A stretch of DNA of 64,000 bases, taken from Salinicoccus sesuvii (lineage in GTDB: Bacteria > Bacillota > Bacilli > Staphylococcales > Salinicoccaceae). Made by a program: the position numbers and the translations under genes. The DNA lies in assembly GCF_042648145.1 (NCBI RefSeq), contig NZ_JBHRWV010000007.1:434001-498000 (forward strand), in the 5' to 3' direction. Of this stretch, positions 1 through 9,018 are shown one piece after another; the first letter of the stretch is position 1, and every line of letters starts with the position of its first letter. The notes below the pieces were generated by a model. The model searched no databases. It was given only the letters and a program-made list of their open reading frames with translations, and was not told the DNA's origin.

Positions 1-553
1 TAAATCCCGGTGCAACGGCATTTACTGTAATGCCCTTTGGAGCAAGCTCTCTGGCCACTGATTTAGTCATACCGTCGATGCCTGCCTTTGAAGCCACGTA
101 ATTTGTCTGGCCTGCATTACCAAGTGAGCCGACGATACTTGAAACGTTGATGATTCGGCCGCCTTTTTGTCTAATCATCGGACGCGCCACATTTTGGATG
201 ACGTTGAATGTCCCTTTCAAGTTAACATCGACGACCTGATCCCATTCCGCTTCCTTCATTCTCATGAGCAGATTGTCCTTTGTTACACCAGCGTTATTAA
301 CGACGACATCGATTGATCCATGTGCGTCTGTAATATGCTTGACCATCTCCTTCACTTCGTCGAAGTTTTGAACTTGACACTGCAGTGCTTCTGCGGTGCC
401 TCCTGCAGCCTCGATATCTGACACTACTGCTTCCGCCTTATCTTTAGAACCGGAGTAGTTGACGATAACTGTGTAGCCATTCTCCGCAAGTTTCAGTGCA
501 ATGCTCCTGCCGATGCCTCTTGAAGCGCCTGTTACAAGTGCAATATTACCCAT
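1..553 (-). CDS. fabG: 3-oxoacyl-[ACP] reductase FabG (3' part cut by window edge)
   Basis: NADPH-dependent reductase of the fatty-acid elongation cycle, reducing 3-oxoacyl-ACP to 3-hydroxyacyl-ACP in the cytoplasm. Only the first about 184 codons lie in the window. The N-terminus has the short-chain dehydrogenase cofactor motif TGASRGIG, then NNAG near residue 90, the catalytic Ser in NVSSIVG and the YVASK pair of Tyr and Lys. The ATG at 551-553 lies inside the last codons of fabD (8-base overlap), so it is translationally coupled and is the last visible member of the fapR-plsX-fabD-fabG operon. The C-terminal end is outside the window; acpP would be expected next. Confidence 0.97.
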   Translation of the reverse strand, partial: MGNIALVTGASRGIGRSIALKLAENGYTVIVNYSGSKDKAEAVVSDIEAAGGTAEALQCQVQNFDEVKEMVKHITDAHGSIDVVVNNAGVTKDNLLMRMKEAEWDQVVDVNLKGTFNVIQNVARPMIRQKGGRIINVSSIVGSLGNAGQTNYVASKAGIDGMTKSVARELAPKGITVNAVAPGF

Positions 554-1451
554 TTTTGAACTCCTTTACTTGCTCCATCGTGTCAATATTTGATGTAGTG
601 ATGGAACGATCTATTTTTCTTACCAGTCCGTTCAATACTTTTTTTGGTCCGACTTCCACCGCTTCCGTCACTCCATATTCAACTGCGGCTTCAATACATT
701 CAACGAAACGCACGGGATGGGTCAGCTGATCGATGAGCTGTTCCCTAATTTTTTCCGGGTCTGTCTCAGGTCTAGCAGAAACATTCTGGATTACCGGAAT
801 GGCGGGTGCATTAAATTCGATATTATCGACGAAATCCTTGAAGTCCTGTTGAGCCGGGGCCATAAGGTGTGAATGGAATGCGCCTGATACGTTTAGTGGC
901 ATCACTTTCCGTGCACCATGCGATTTAGCTTCTGTCGTAAATGTCTCGATTAGCTCACGGTCACCAGAGACAACAATTTGGTCTGGTGCGTTGATATTAG
1001 CCGGCTGTATCTTGCGTTTTTCATCGGAAAGAGAGGCACATAGTGTTTCAAGTGCTTCGTGTTCCATGCCAATCACAGCTGCCATACCCCCTTCTTCGCT
1101 TTGCGCCATCAGTTCGCCCCGTTTTGCAACGATACGTACGCCATCTTTGATACTGAGTACACCAGCGTGGACCAGTGCTGGCAGTTCGCCGAGACTATGC
1201 CCGAGCACGATATCGCCCTTGATGCCTGTTGCTGCAAGCACCGCAAGGCTGTGCGCGAACAGAGCCGGCTGTGTATATTCAGTCTGATTCAGACGTGTAT
1301 CGTCTCCGAACATGATGGACTTTAGATCGTAATCCACATTGACGAACACTTCATCAAGCAGTGTCCGACCTTCTGCGGAGTTTTCATATATATCCTTGGC
1401 CATACCGTTGTATTGCGCGCCTTGGCCTGGAAATAGAACAAGTTTCTTCAT
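546..1451 (-). CDS. fabD: Malonyl-CoA:ACP transacylase FabD
   Basis: Transfers malonyl from CoA to acyl carrier protein, supplying the extender unit for fatty-acid synthesis. The 301-residue protein is the usual length. It opens with the family signature FPGQGAQ, carries the nucleophile motif GHSLGE near residue 92, and has the catalytic His in GAFHSHLM near residue 193. Its ATG overlaps the plsX stop in an ATGA junction, and GGGAGAAG lies just upstream. It belongs to the FapR-controlled operon. Family assignment is certain. Confidence 0.98.
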   Translation of the reverse strand: MKKLVLFPGQGAQYNGMAKDIYENSAEGRTLLDEVFVNVDYDLKSIMFGDDTRLNQTEYTQPALFAHSLAVLAATGIKGDIVLGHSLGELPALVHAGVLSIKDGVRIVAKRGELMAQSEEGGMAAVIGMEHEALETLCASLSDEKRKIQPANINAPDQIVVSGDRELIETFTTEAKSHGARKVMPLNVSGAFHSHLMAPAQQDFKDFVDNIEFNAPAIPVIQNVSARPETDPEKIREQLIDQLTHPVRFVECIEAAVEYGVTEAVEVGPKKVLNGLVRKIDRSITTSNIDTMEQVKEFKNG

Positions 1452-2431
1452 TCTTCTCCCACACTTTCTTTAATCTTGGTTATAGCATTGGATTGGGCCA
1501 TTCTTTTCGCTTGTCTGATGGCAGATACGATTGCTGTACTGTCACTTGAACCATGAGCCTTCAGGACGTTCCCGTCCAAACCGAGCAACGGGGCACCACC
1601 GTAGTGACGGTAATCCAGCAAGTCTCTAACGGACTGTATATCCTTCTTCAAAATGAGCGCTGCAAGCTTATTTTTGGCATTCTTTAAAAAGGCATGCTTC
1701 ACTTCGCCCATGAGTGACATGGCAGTGCCTTCAATTGTTTTAAGTATTACATTGCCTGTAAATCCATCCGTCACTGCAATATCTACTTTACCTGAGAGAA
1801 TATCGCGTGTTTCGAAATTGCCTACAAAATTCAATTCGCTCTCATCAAGCAATTGATACGTTTCTTTTGTCAGTTCGCTGCCTTTATTGGCTTCACTGCC
1901 GTTATTCACGAGACCGATGGTCGGATTGCTGCGTCCTTCATTATCACGCATATAAATGTCCGCCATAATCGCAAACTGGTGGAGGTGTTTCGGCTTATTA
2001 TCAGCATTGGCACCCATGTCAAGCAACATCGTCCCCTTACCGCCAGCATCCGTTGTCGGGAGCAGTGTTCCAATAGCAGGGCGTTCAATGCCCTTGATGC
2101 GTCCGACTATAAATAGTCCGGCACTCATCAGCGCACCTGTGTTACCAGCCGAGATGCAAGCATCTGCTTCTTTATCTTTTACTGCATGGCATGCCCTCAC
2201 GAGAGAACTGTCTTTTTTCCGCTTGACCGAACGGACAGGATCATCTTCCGATTCAATCTTTTCGGAAACTGCGACGAACTGTATGCGGGGATGATTGCCT
2301 GTATAGGCGCCCTCGAGTCCATAGAGCAGTATCTCAATAGACTCATCTGCATCGACAGCTTTGAGTACGCCTTTTTCAATTTCTGCAGGTGCATTGTCTC
2401 CACCCATTAGATCGACTGCAATTTTAACCAT
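1448..2431 (-). CDS. plsX: Phosphate acyltransferase PlsX
   Basis: Converts acyl-ACP to acyl-phosphate, the acyl donor for PlsY in the first step of phospholipid synthesis; peripheral membrane enzyme. A longer open frame reaches 2542, but the conserved N-terminus (MVKIAVDLMGGDNAP) starts at 2431, and a GGTGAAGGTG ribosome site sits just before it, so I use that start (327 residues). The start overlaps the end of fapR by 8 bases and the stop overlaps fabD. Acyl-phosphate is also the product of the fatty-acid kinase whose FakA subunit is encoded further upstream in this window. Confidence 0.97.
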   Translation of the reverse strand: MVKIAVDLMGGDNAPAEIEKGVLKAVDADESIEILLYGLEGAYTGNHPRIQFVAVSEKIESEDDPVRSVKRKKDSSLVRACHAVKDKEADACISAGNTGALMSAGLFIVGRIKGIERPAIGTLLPTTDAGGKGTMLLDMGANADNKPKHLHQFAIMADIYMRDNEGRSNPTIGLVNNGSEANKGSELTKETYQLLDESELNFVGNFETRDILSGKVDIAVTDGFTGNVILKTIEGTAMSLMGEVKHAFLKNAKNKLAALILKKDIQSVRDLLDYRHYGGAPLLGLDGNVLKAHGSSDSTAIVSAIRQAKRMAQSNAITKIKESVGEE

Positions 2432-2996
2432 TGTTTTCACCTTCACCTGTATAGTACATTTCAAAACGCCCTTTGAATACAAGACGCTGTTCAATCTTCG
2501 ATTCCACTGTAATCGCGGCAATCCTGTCTTCCATTTTTTCAACTACTGCCTTTGATATTACCTTATCACCAAGTTTCGCTGGCTTGATGAACTCTATCTG
2601 GGCAGACTTCGTCAATGCAAGCGGTTCATCAATAACAGCAACACATAAGGAATTGGCCTGTGCAAACAGATAATGCCCTCTGGCAATCTGATTTTTTTTG
2701 AATATATGCCCTTCCTCAACAATGAATAGTGACAGCGCATAGTGATTAAGTTCAAGATCAATGATTTCACCGACGACTTCCTGTAGTGAAAGGCTGCGAA
2801 TCTTATCTGTCTCTTCTCTCGCCACATGCTTGATGCGCTCCCTAAGTTCAGGAATATTCAACTCCAGACGATCCAGACGAATCGTCTGGATACTGACCTC
2901 AAACATTTCGGATAGTCGCTCATCAGTCAGGAAGGGATCTGTCGATACTTTTTCGATCAGAAGTTCCTGGCGTTCTCTTTTCTTATATTTCGCCAT
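2424..2996 (-). CDS. fapR: Fatty acid/phospholipid biosynthesis repressor FapR
   Basis: Transcription repressor of lipid synthesis genes, released from DNA by malonyl-CoA (known for the family in Bacillus and Staphylococcus). The 190-residue protein has an N-terminal helix-turn-helix of DeoR type (about residues 20-45, LSEMFEVSIQTIRLDR) and a C-terminal hotdog-fold thioesterase-like effector domain (about residues 75-185). It is the first gene of fapR-plsX-fabD-fabG, and a FapR box overlaps its promoter, so it represses itself. Confidence 0.98.
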   Translation of the reverse strand: MAKYKKRERQELLIEKVSTDPFLTDERLSEMFEVSIQTIRLDRLELNIPELRERIKHVAREETDKIRSLSLQEVVGEIIDLELNHYALSLFIVEEGHIFKKNQIARGHYLFAQANSLCVAVIDEPLALTKSAQIEFIKPAKLGDKVISKAVVEKMEDRIAAITVESKIEQRLVFKGRFEMYYTGEGENNG

Positions 2997-3009
2997 ATGT
3001 CGACCTCAT

Positions 3010-3026
3010 TTAGTAGTTGGTACTAA
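3010..3026 (-). promoter_or_regulatory. FapR operator (17-bp imperfect palindrome)
   Basis: The site reads TTAGTAGTTGGTACTAA on the plus strand, very close to the published FapR box with inverted TTAGTAC half sites. It lies directly after the -10 element, over the transcription start, and 14 bases before the fapR start codon. This position would block initiation, as in the autoregulated fapR operons of related Firmicutes. Confidence 0.88.
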
Positions 3027-3030
3027 CATC

Positions 3031-3059
3031 AGTATATATAACTGAACAGATGATTTCAA
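3031..3059 (-). promoter_or_regulatory. Sigma-A promoter of the fapR operon
   Basis: On the minus strand TTGAAA (3054-3059) and TATACT (3031-3036) are separated by 17 bases. The FapR box follows immediately. The srtA terminator sits just upstream, so this is an independent transcription unit. Confidence 0.85.
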
Positions 3060-3080
3060 ATAATTTCTAAAACACCAGAC

Positions 3081-3117
3081 AAAAATGGTGCATGTCCGAA
3101 GAACACGCACCATTTTT
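3081..3117 (-). terminator. Terminator of the recG-srtA transcript
   Basis: A stem of AAAATGGTGC type with a TTCGG tetraloop-like centre, followed on the minus strand by TTTTTGTC. It overlaps the srtA stop codon and precedes the fapR promoter, separating the two units. Confidence 0.85.
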
Positions 3118-3784
3118 ATTCTGCTATTGCAGCCCTTACGATGAGCCGCTTCTCAAACAACAATGTTTCAGGATTGTAATCCTCACAAGTGATGAGTGTA
3201 AGCTGCTGGGGAGCACCTTCTGTCTGATTGAGCACTTCGACTTGCGAAGGCTCCACTTCGAATATTTCAGTGATTTCATACGTTCGAACCCCACTGGCAG
3301 TATCAAAAGTGATTTCATCGCCCAAGACAGCCCGGTCCAGATGGTTGAACCGGATTCCGGCGCCTTCGACACGATGTCCTGCGATTGGAATGTTCTGCAT
3401 GTCAACATGATCTGTTTCATCCACAAAAGACAATCCCCTTTTAAGATTGTACTCGGTTACAGGGCCTTTAAACACCGGTTCCCTTATTCCTGCCGACTCG
3501 ATTGTCAGAATACCTGCTACATGCTCCACGCTCAGTTCCGAGGGAGGTGTACTGTTTTCAGTAGTGGACATGTCTTCAGCGCTTGTAGCATGTTCCGAAT
3601 CGTCTATACCTGTAATAAATGACTCGAGCATATTCAATTCCACATCTCGCCCACCATCTTGATAGGCTTCAATCACCCGTTCGTTCACCCGGTCTGTAAA
3701 CATTTCGCGGATATCTTGCCAGAAGAAAAGCGCGATTCCTGAAAGTATCAACGTGACACCGAAGATTCTAAGAACATATCTCAT
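3116..3784 (-). CDS. srtA: Class A sortase (SrtA-like transpeptidase)
   Basis: Membrane-anchored cysteine transpeptidase that attaches LPXTG-type surface proteins to the cell wall. The 222-residue protein has an N-terminal membrane anchor (about residues 5-23), a linker rich in acidic and Ser/Thr residues, then the sortase barrel from residue 88. Catalytic residues are His137 (IPIAGH), Cys200 (TLITC) and Arg213 (FEKR). The region around the Cys matches S. aureus SrtA very closely, which places it in class A. Its ATG overlaps the recG stop by 4 bases, an unusual location for a sortase gene: it is co-transcribed with a DNA helicase and ends at its own terminator. Confidence 0.94.
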   Translation of the reverse strand: MRYVLRIFGVTLILSGIALFFWQDIREMFTDRVNERVIEAYQDGGRDVELNMLESFITGIDDSEHATSAEDMSTTENSTPPSELSVEHVAGILTIESAGIREPVFKGPVTEYNLKRGLSFVDETDHVDMQNIPIAGHRVEGAGIRFNHLDRAVLGDEITFDTASGVRTYEITEIFEVEPSQVEVLNQTEGAPQQLTLITCEDYNPETLLFEKRLIVRAAIAE

Positions 3785-5754
3785 CCATCTGCCTCCATTT
3801 TTGCAGCATAGTCGATTGCACTTATTCTTGCATGTTCCAACACCCGATAGTCTTCCGATAAATCCGCCACTTTGAACTGTGGCAGACCACTCTGACGTAC
3901 CCCAAAGTAATCACCTGGGCCGCGCATCTCAAGGTCCCGTTCACTCAGTTCGAATCCATCCGTTGTACTGGTCATAATATCCATTCTGAGCTTGGCATTT
4001 TCAGTCTTCGGGTCGCTGACAAGAATGCAGTAGCTCTGTTTGTCACTTCGCCCGACCCGACCTCTCAGTTGATGGAGTGTAGATAGTCCGAACCGTTCTG
4101 CGTTGAATATTACCATGAAAGTGGCATTAGGTACATTGATCCCCACTTCTATGACAGTCGTTGACACAAGCACCGGCTTCTCGTGATCTTCGAACCGTTT
4201 CATGCCTGCTGCTTTATCTTCCGGCTTCATCCGCCCATGGACAAGCTCGACGTTCTCCTCTCCGAAACGATTGGTAAACAGCTGGAATATCTCTTGTACG
4301 TTCTTTAAATCTAATGTTTCCGATTCTTCGATGAGAGGTGCAACAATGTAAGCACTATGGCCTTGCTTGATTTCAGCAGCCAGTGCATTGAGCACTTCAT
4401 CTGTTTCATCGAATCGTCGCCAGTATGTCTCAACAGGCTTTCTACCTTTTGGCATTTCCTTGATGATTGAGACATCCATGTCACCAAAAGTGGTGATGGA
4501 GAGGGTTCTTGGAATGGGTGTAGCTGTCATGTAGAGAACGTTCTTCCGGTAGGATTTATCGTTTAACCGTTTTCTTTGATTGACGCCGAATCGATGTTGC
4601 TCGTCCGTGATGATAAGGGACAACCTTTTAAAGATGACGTCATCCTCTATCAGCGCGTGGGTACCAATGAGGAGATCTATCTCTCCTTCCCGCAAGGCTT
4701 GTTGTATGTGGATTTTCTCCCGACGTGATGTCGTTCCTGTCAGCTTAGCAATATTAAGCCGACCATCGAATATCTCCATAAACGACTGATAGTGCTGGTT
4801 CGCGAGCACCTCTGTAGGAACCATTAGCGCAGTCTGGTCACCGATGGTCTTTATCGCATAACTCGCTAATCCGGCAACGATTGTCTTGCCGCTTCCTACA
4901 TCCCCTTGCAACAGTCGGTGCATTGAAATATTTTGCTTTAGATCACGGCAAATCTCGTTGGCACTGCGCTTCTGATCGGAAGTAAGTTCAAAAGGCAGTG
5001 TCTCGATAAACTCTCTGAGGGCATCGACGTCGTAATTGACGATGTACCGCTCATTCCTGACACGCTCCTGTTTTCGTTTCTCCATCAATTGTAGCTGAAA
5101 AATAAATAGCTCATAGAATTTGATTGTCCGGCGCGCCTCGTTAATATCATGCGGATTTTTAGGGAAGTGGAGATGCCATAGTGCTTCCCTTACTGACAGC
5201 AATCTGTACTTTTGTTTCAGATCTTCCGGAAGGTCATAATTGAAGATACATTTTTCAAATACTTCGGCTACAATCTTACTGAAAGTCTTCGAATGCATTA
5301 CACCACCAAGGTAGTACTTCACATAAAAGCCACCTGAAGCATCAAAAATAAGTTTTTGGGCATTGATTTCAAGCTTGTGAAGATCGAACTTCCCCGAAAC
5401 TCTGGCGGGCTCCCCGACAGTCAGCTTATCCTTTAGGTAAGGCTGGTTGAAGAATACGACTTTAACATACATCCCATTCACTTCCATAAATACGGTCAGA
5501 CGACTCTTCCCGCCTCTAAAGAAGGCAACAGTAGGCTCCGTCTTGACGAGACCAGCCACCGTGACTTTATCATTATGCTTGGCTTCAGTCAGATTCATGA
5601 CAGTCAGGTTCTCATATCCACTCGGAAGATGGAATACAATATCATTCACATTTTTAATATCAAGTTCAAGAAGCTTATCTCGAAGTTTTGGTCCGACACC
5701 CTTCATATCTTCCACCGGTGGTGCTGGTGTGATGATATTATACAGGGCGAGCAT
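3781..5754 (-). CDS. recG: ATP-dependent DNA helicase RecG
   Basis: Branch-migration helicase acting on stalled replication forks and Holliday junctions. The 657 residues comprise an N-terminal wedge/OB domain (roughly residues 1-220), the helicase core with Walker A GDVGSGKT near residue 290 and the DEQH box (DEQHRFG), motif III as MTATPIPRT, and the QLRGRVGRS motif VI. The start codon overlaps the sdaAA stop (TAATG), and the stop overlaps srtA, so it sits in a continuous sdaAB-sdaAA-recG-srtA run. Confidence 0.98.
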   Translation of the reverse strand: MLALYNIITPAPPVEDMKGVGPKLRDKLLELDIKNVNDIVFHLPSGYENLTVMNLTEAKHNDKVTVAGLVKTEPTVAFFRGGKSRLTVFMEVNGMYVKVVFFNQPYLKDKLTVGEPARVSGKFDLHKLEINAQKLIFDASGGFYVKYYLGGVMHSKTFSKIVAEVFEKCIFNYDLPEDLKQKYRLLSVREALWHLHFPKNPHDINEARRTIKFYELFIFQLQLMEKRKQERVRNERYIVNYDVDALREFIETLPFELTSDQKRSANEICRDLKQNISMHRLLQGDVGSGKTIVAGLASYAIKTIGDQTALMVPTEVLANQHYQSFMEIFDGRLNIAKLTGTTSRREKIHIQQALREGEIDLLIGTHALIEDDVIFKRLSLIITDEQHRFGVNQRKRLNDKSYRKNVLYMTATPIPRTLSITTFGDMDVSIIKEMPKGRKPVETYWRRFDETDEVLNALAAEIKQGHSAYIVAPLIEESETLDLKNVQEIFQLFTNRFGEENVELVHGRMKPEDKAAGMKRFEDHEKPVLVSTTVIEVGINVPNATFMVIFNAERFGLSTLHQLRGRVGRSDKQSYCILVSDPKTENAKLRMDIMTSTTDGFELSERDLEMRGPGDYFGVRQSGLPQFKVADLSEDYRVLEHARISAIDYAAKMEADG

Positions 5755-6626
5755 TACTGGTCACCGAACAGTTCTGCTTTTATACGCTCTCCTGTTGGTG
5801 TTGCAGCCAAGCCGCCACGTCCTGTTTCACGCAGTGCAGACGGCATAGTTAGGCCAATCTTGTACATCGCCTCGACTACTTCATCCGCTGGTATTCTGGA
5901 TTCGATGCCAGCCAAGGCCATGTCGGCTGCAGTCAGCGCATTACTCGCACCTGCTGCATTCCTTTTGACACAAGGGACTTCAACCAGACCAGCCACCGGA
6001 TCGCATACAAGCCCAAGCATGTTTTTCAGAGCGATGGCAAACCCATGGGCACTCATTTCCGGAGTTCCGCCTGCCATCTCAACAAGTGCCGCTGCAGCCA
6101 TTGCACTGGCACTCCCGACTTCCGCCTGGCAGCCCCCGGCAGCACCTGAAATGCTGGCGTTATTAGCCACAACAAAACCAAAGGCACCTGAAGTGAATAG
6201 AAACTTCACCATATCTTCACGGCTTATATCGTGCTTCTCTCGCATGGCAAAAAGCACACCAGGAACGACGCCTGCTGAGCCTGCTGTCGGTGTAGCACAA
6301 ATCTTACCCATAGCGGCATTCACTTCATTGGTACTGACGGCATGAGCGATGGCATAGAGTGTCAATTCTCCGCTGAGCCCTTTCCCACTATCGATGTATT
6401 TCTTCATTTTTACGGCATCCATACCGGTCAAGCCAGTGGTACTTTCAACGCCGCCAAACCCTTCTTCGACAGCTGATTCCATGACTTCCAAGTTCCGTTC
6501 CATATCTTTATAGATATCCAAGTAAGACTTTCCGGTCGCTTCAATCTCCTGGGCAATCATGATATCTGCGATTGATTTTTCTTCCGCCGACGCTTTCGTT
6601 ATAAGTTCTTCAATAGTTTTAAACAT
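5754..6626 (-). CDS. sdaAA: L-serine dehydratase, iron-sulfur-dependent, alpha subunit
   Basis: Catalytic subunit of the two-chain [4Fe-4S] L-serine ammonia-lyase, which turns L-serine into pyruvate and ammonia. The 290-residue chain carries the cysteines expected for the cluster in CATPTAGSAG, GGCQAEVG and the CDPVAGLVEVPC segment, together with the glycine/alanine-rich core. It follows sdaAB by 10 bases and overlaps recG by one base. The sdaAB-sdaAA-recG order is the same as in Bacillus subtilis, so this is likely the ancestral arrangement. Confidence 0.97.
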   Translation of the reverse strand: MFKTIEELITKASAEEKSIADIMIAQEIEATGKSYLDIYKDMERNLEVMESAVEEGFGGVESTTGLTGMDAVKMKKYIDSGKGLSGELTLYAIAHAVSTNEVNAAMGKICATPTAGSAGVVPGVLFAMREKHDISREDMVKFLFTSGAFGFVVANNASISGAAGGCQAEVGSASAMAAAALVEMAGGTPEMSAHGFAIALKNMLGLVCDPVAGLVEVPCVKRNAAGASNALTAADMALAGIESRIPADEVVEAMYKIGLTMPSALRETGRGGLAATPTGERIKAELFGDQ

Positions 6627-6636
6627 AATGGCCCCC

Positions 6637-7302
6637 CTAGCTTTCTTCCATTTCCATTACTCTTTCGACACCCGATGCCTCGCGGATTTCTTCGGTGACC
6701 GCTTTATCGATCCGTTCATCGAGTTCAATGGTCATTAATGCAATATCCCCTTTTTCTTTGCGTGAGACGTTCATCTGGCTGACATTAATGCGATTATTGC
6801 CCAAAATGGTCGTCACCCGTGCAATCGTCCCGAACGTATCTTTATGAAAAACGAGCAAGGCCGGGTAGTTCCCTGAAATATTGATTGGATAGTCGTTGAT
6901 GCTGACCACCTCAATCTTACCGCCTCCAATAGAAATACCTTCTACAGTCAGACGCTCTGCTCCTTTTACGAGATGAAGCAGTGCAGTATTTGGATGAGAG
7001 CGTTCTTCATCCATTTCGATAAACTGTACATGCATCGCGGCCTCTTCTGCGAGCGCGTGCGCCGTAATAATACGATCGTCATCTGTATCGAAACCGAGCA
7101 ACCCTCCGATCAGCGCCACATCAGTACCGTGTCCCCTGTAGGTATCTTTGAAAGAACCGTAAAGGTAAATGTCAGCATGATCCGGTTGTCCGCCAAAAAG
7201 GTTGCGAGCCAGTAGTCCAATCCTCGCTGCTCCTGCCGTATGTGATGAAGAAGGTCCGACCATTACCGGTCCTATAATATCAAAAACACTTTTATACTTC
7301 AT
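6637..7302 (-). CDS. sdaAB: L-serine dehydratase, iron-sulfur-dependent, beta subunit
   Basis: Partner of SdaAA in serine deamination. The 221-residue protein has the SSSHTAGAARIG motif near residue 20 in the beta-subunit domain, and a C-terminal ACT domain (about residues 148-220, beginning TIARVTTILG), a ligand-binding fold frequent in amino-acid enzymes. A GGAGGGG ribosome site precedes the ATG. A hairpin with six T residues lies between fakA and this gene. Confidence 0.97.
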   Translation of the reverse strand: MKYKSVFDIIGPVMVGPSSSHTAGAARIGLLARNLFGGQPDHADIYLYGSFKDTYRGHGTDVALIGGLLGFDTDDDRIITAHALAEEAAMHVQFIEMDEERSHPNTALLHLVKGAERLTVEGISIGGGKIEVVSINDYPINISGNYPALLVFHKDTFGTIARVTTILGNNRINVSQMNVSRKEKGDIALMTIELDERIDKAVTEEIREASGVERVMEMEES

Positions 7303-7317
7303 ATAATCCCCTCCATT

Positions 7318-7349
7318 AAAAAACTCACCAGCTCCATGGAACCGATGAG
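7318..7349 (-). terminator. Hairpin with T-run between fakA and sdaAB (terminator or attenuator)
   Basis: On the minus strand a CTCATC/GGTGAG stem with an imperfect inner stem around CCATGG is followed by TTTTTT (7318-7323), directly before the sdaAB ribosome site. No promoter fits between the hairpin and sdaAB, so it probably only reduces readthrough into the serine dehydratase genes. Confidence 0.6.
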
Positions 7350-7359
7350 ATTATTATGA

Positions 7360-8997
7360 TTACTCTACAGATAGCAGATAGCTGTACACCGGCTGCTGTC
7401 CATCATGAACCTCGAATTCCACATCATCGTATTCCGATTCGAGCGCTTCAATGATACGGTCTACTTCATCCGCATCCCCTTCATCACCTATTAGCACAGT
7501 AACGATTTCCGACTCTTCATCAAGCATGGACTCGATTAACTGCTTAAGTGAAGTTTCACGCGAGTCATGCGCACCAGTAATTTTACCGTTCTTGATACCC
7601 ATATGCTGGTCTTTGCGGATCTCGATGCCATCAATTTTCGTGTCTCTGACCGCGTAAGTGACCTGCCCAGTCTTGACATGTTCAAGGGAAGCTTCCATTG
7701 CCTCTTTGTTTTCCTCAAGTTCCGCATCAGGCGAATAGACTAAGAGACTGGAGAGCCCTTCCGGTATGGAACGTGTGGGAATAACGACCGCTGGAATATC
7801 CAGCATGTCTCGCGCCTGCTCTGCTGCCATGATGATATTTTTATTGTTTGGCAAGATGATGGCAGATTTAACATCTTCTTCTTCGATTGTTCTTAGAATG
7901 TCTTCAGTTGAAGGGTTCATAGTCTGTCCACCATTGATGACATGTGTAGCACCAAGGCTTGTGAACAGCTTATTGACGCCTTCTCCGGAAGAAACTGTGA
8001 TGATTGCTGTATCGTAGTCTTCTTTTTTCTCATTTACGGCACTCTGTTTATGATGGACTGCCCTAAACTGCTCACGCATGTTTTCGATCTTCATTTTGAT
8101 TAATTCACCATAAGTTGCGCCGTACGTCATGGCTTCACCAGGTGTTTCTGTGTGAACATGAACTTTGACAATCTCTTCATCCGATATCACGAGTAGAGAA
8201 TCACCGAATGCACTCATTTCTTGGCGGAAGTCCTCTTCATCAAATGCTCGTTTGTCCGCCTCGAAACGCACCATGAATTCTGTACAGAATCCATATTCGA
8301 TATCCTCTACAGACATGAATTCTTCGAAATCATGTTCATCATTCACGAATGTTTCTGTGTCTGTTTTTTCAGTCGTTTCGATTGGTTCACCTTTCAAGGC
8401 AGAAAGAAAACCTTCGTAGACGTACACAAGACCTTGCCCACCAGAATCGACGACGCCCACTTCTTTAAGTACAGGAAGCAATTCCGGCGTTCTTTCAAGA
8501 GAGGCCTTTGCTTCTTTGATAACTGCCTCCATCACCATTATGATGGAGGATTCGGAACCACCAATTTCCTCAATTTTGTTGGCAGAATCCTTAGCTACTG
8601 TGAGGATTGTACCCTCCACTGGTTTCATTACGGCTTTGTAGGCTGTCTTGACTCCTGCATTAAGCGCAGCGGCGAAATCCGATGCTGCGATCTCTTCTTT
8701 TTCTTCGATTGATTTGGAAAATCCTCTGAAGAGTTGGGACAGGATGACCCCTGAATTGCCACGTGCTCCCATGAGTAGCCCTTTTGAAAAGTGCTTTCCC
8801 ACAGTACCGATATGAACATCTTCCTTATCCGCCACTTCATCTGCACCCGAGGTCATGGAAAGGTTCATATTCGTGCCCGTATCACCGTCAGGCACAGGGA
8901 AGACATTTAAAGAATCCACATATTCAGCGTGTTGCCTTAGATTCTCGGCCCCGCTTAAAATCATATTCCTGAACATTCTGCCATCTATCTTATCCAT
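7360..8997 (-). CDS. fakA: Fatty-acid kinase subunit FakA (YloV/DAK2 family)
   Basis: ATP-binding subunit of the fatty-acid kinase, which with a FakB carrier phosphorylates exogenous fatty acids to acyl-phosphate (established in S. aureus). The 545-residue protein has an N-terminal Dak2-like kinase domain with the nucleotide/metal motif PVPDGDTGTNM (about residues 33-43), a middle domain, and a C-terminal DegV-like domain. It follows yloU by 21 bases. No fakB is seen in the window. Confidence 0.95.
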   Translation of the reverse strand: MDKIDGRMFRNMILSGAENLRQHAEYVDSLNVFPVPDGDTGTNMNLSMTSGADEVADKEDVHIGTVGKHFSKGLLMGARGNSGVILSQLFRGFSKSIEEKEEIAASDFAAALNAGVKTAYKAVMKPVEGTILTVAKDSANKIEEIGGSESSIIMVMEAVIKEAKASLERTPELLPVLKEVGVVDSGGQGLVYVYEGFLSALKGEPIETTEKTDTETFVNDEHDFEEFMSVEDIEYGFCTEFMVRFEADKRAFDEEDFRQEMSAFGDSLLVISDEEIVKVHVHTETPGEAMTYGATYGELIKMKIENMREQFRAVHHKQSAVNEKKEDYDTAIITVSSGEGVNKLFTSLGATHVINGGQTMNPSTEDILRTIEEEDVKSAIILPNNKNIIMAAEQARDMLDIPAVVIPTRSIPEGLSSLLVYSPDAELEENKEAMEASLEHVKTGQVTYAVRDTKIDGIEIRKDQHMGIKNGKITGAHDSRETSLKQLIESMLDEESEIVTVLIGDEGDADEVDRIIEALESEYDDVEFEVHDGQQPVYSYLLSVE

Positions 8998-9018
8998 TAC
9001 TTAATAAATCCTCCCTGG

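Noticed and set aside
2432..2542. N-terminal extension of plsX inside fapR
   Set aside because: The extra residues are a fapR shadow; the canonical MVKIAVDLMGGD start has its own ribosome site.
3116..3784. Assignment as class D or accessory sortase because of its odd location
   Set aside because: The TLITC-EDYN and EKR segments and linker length match staphylococcal class A.
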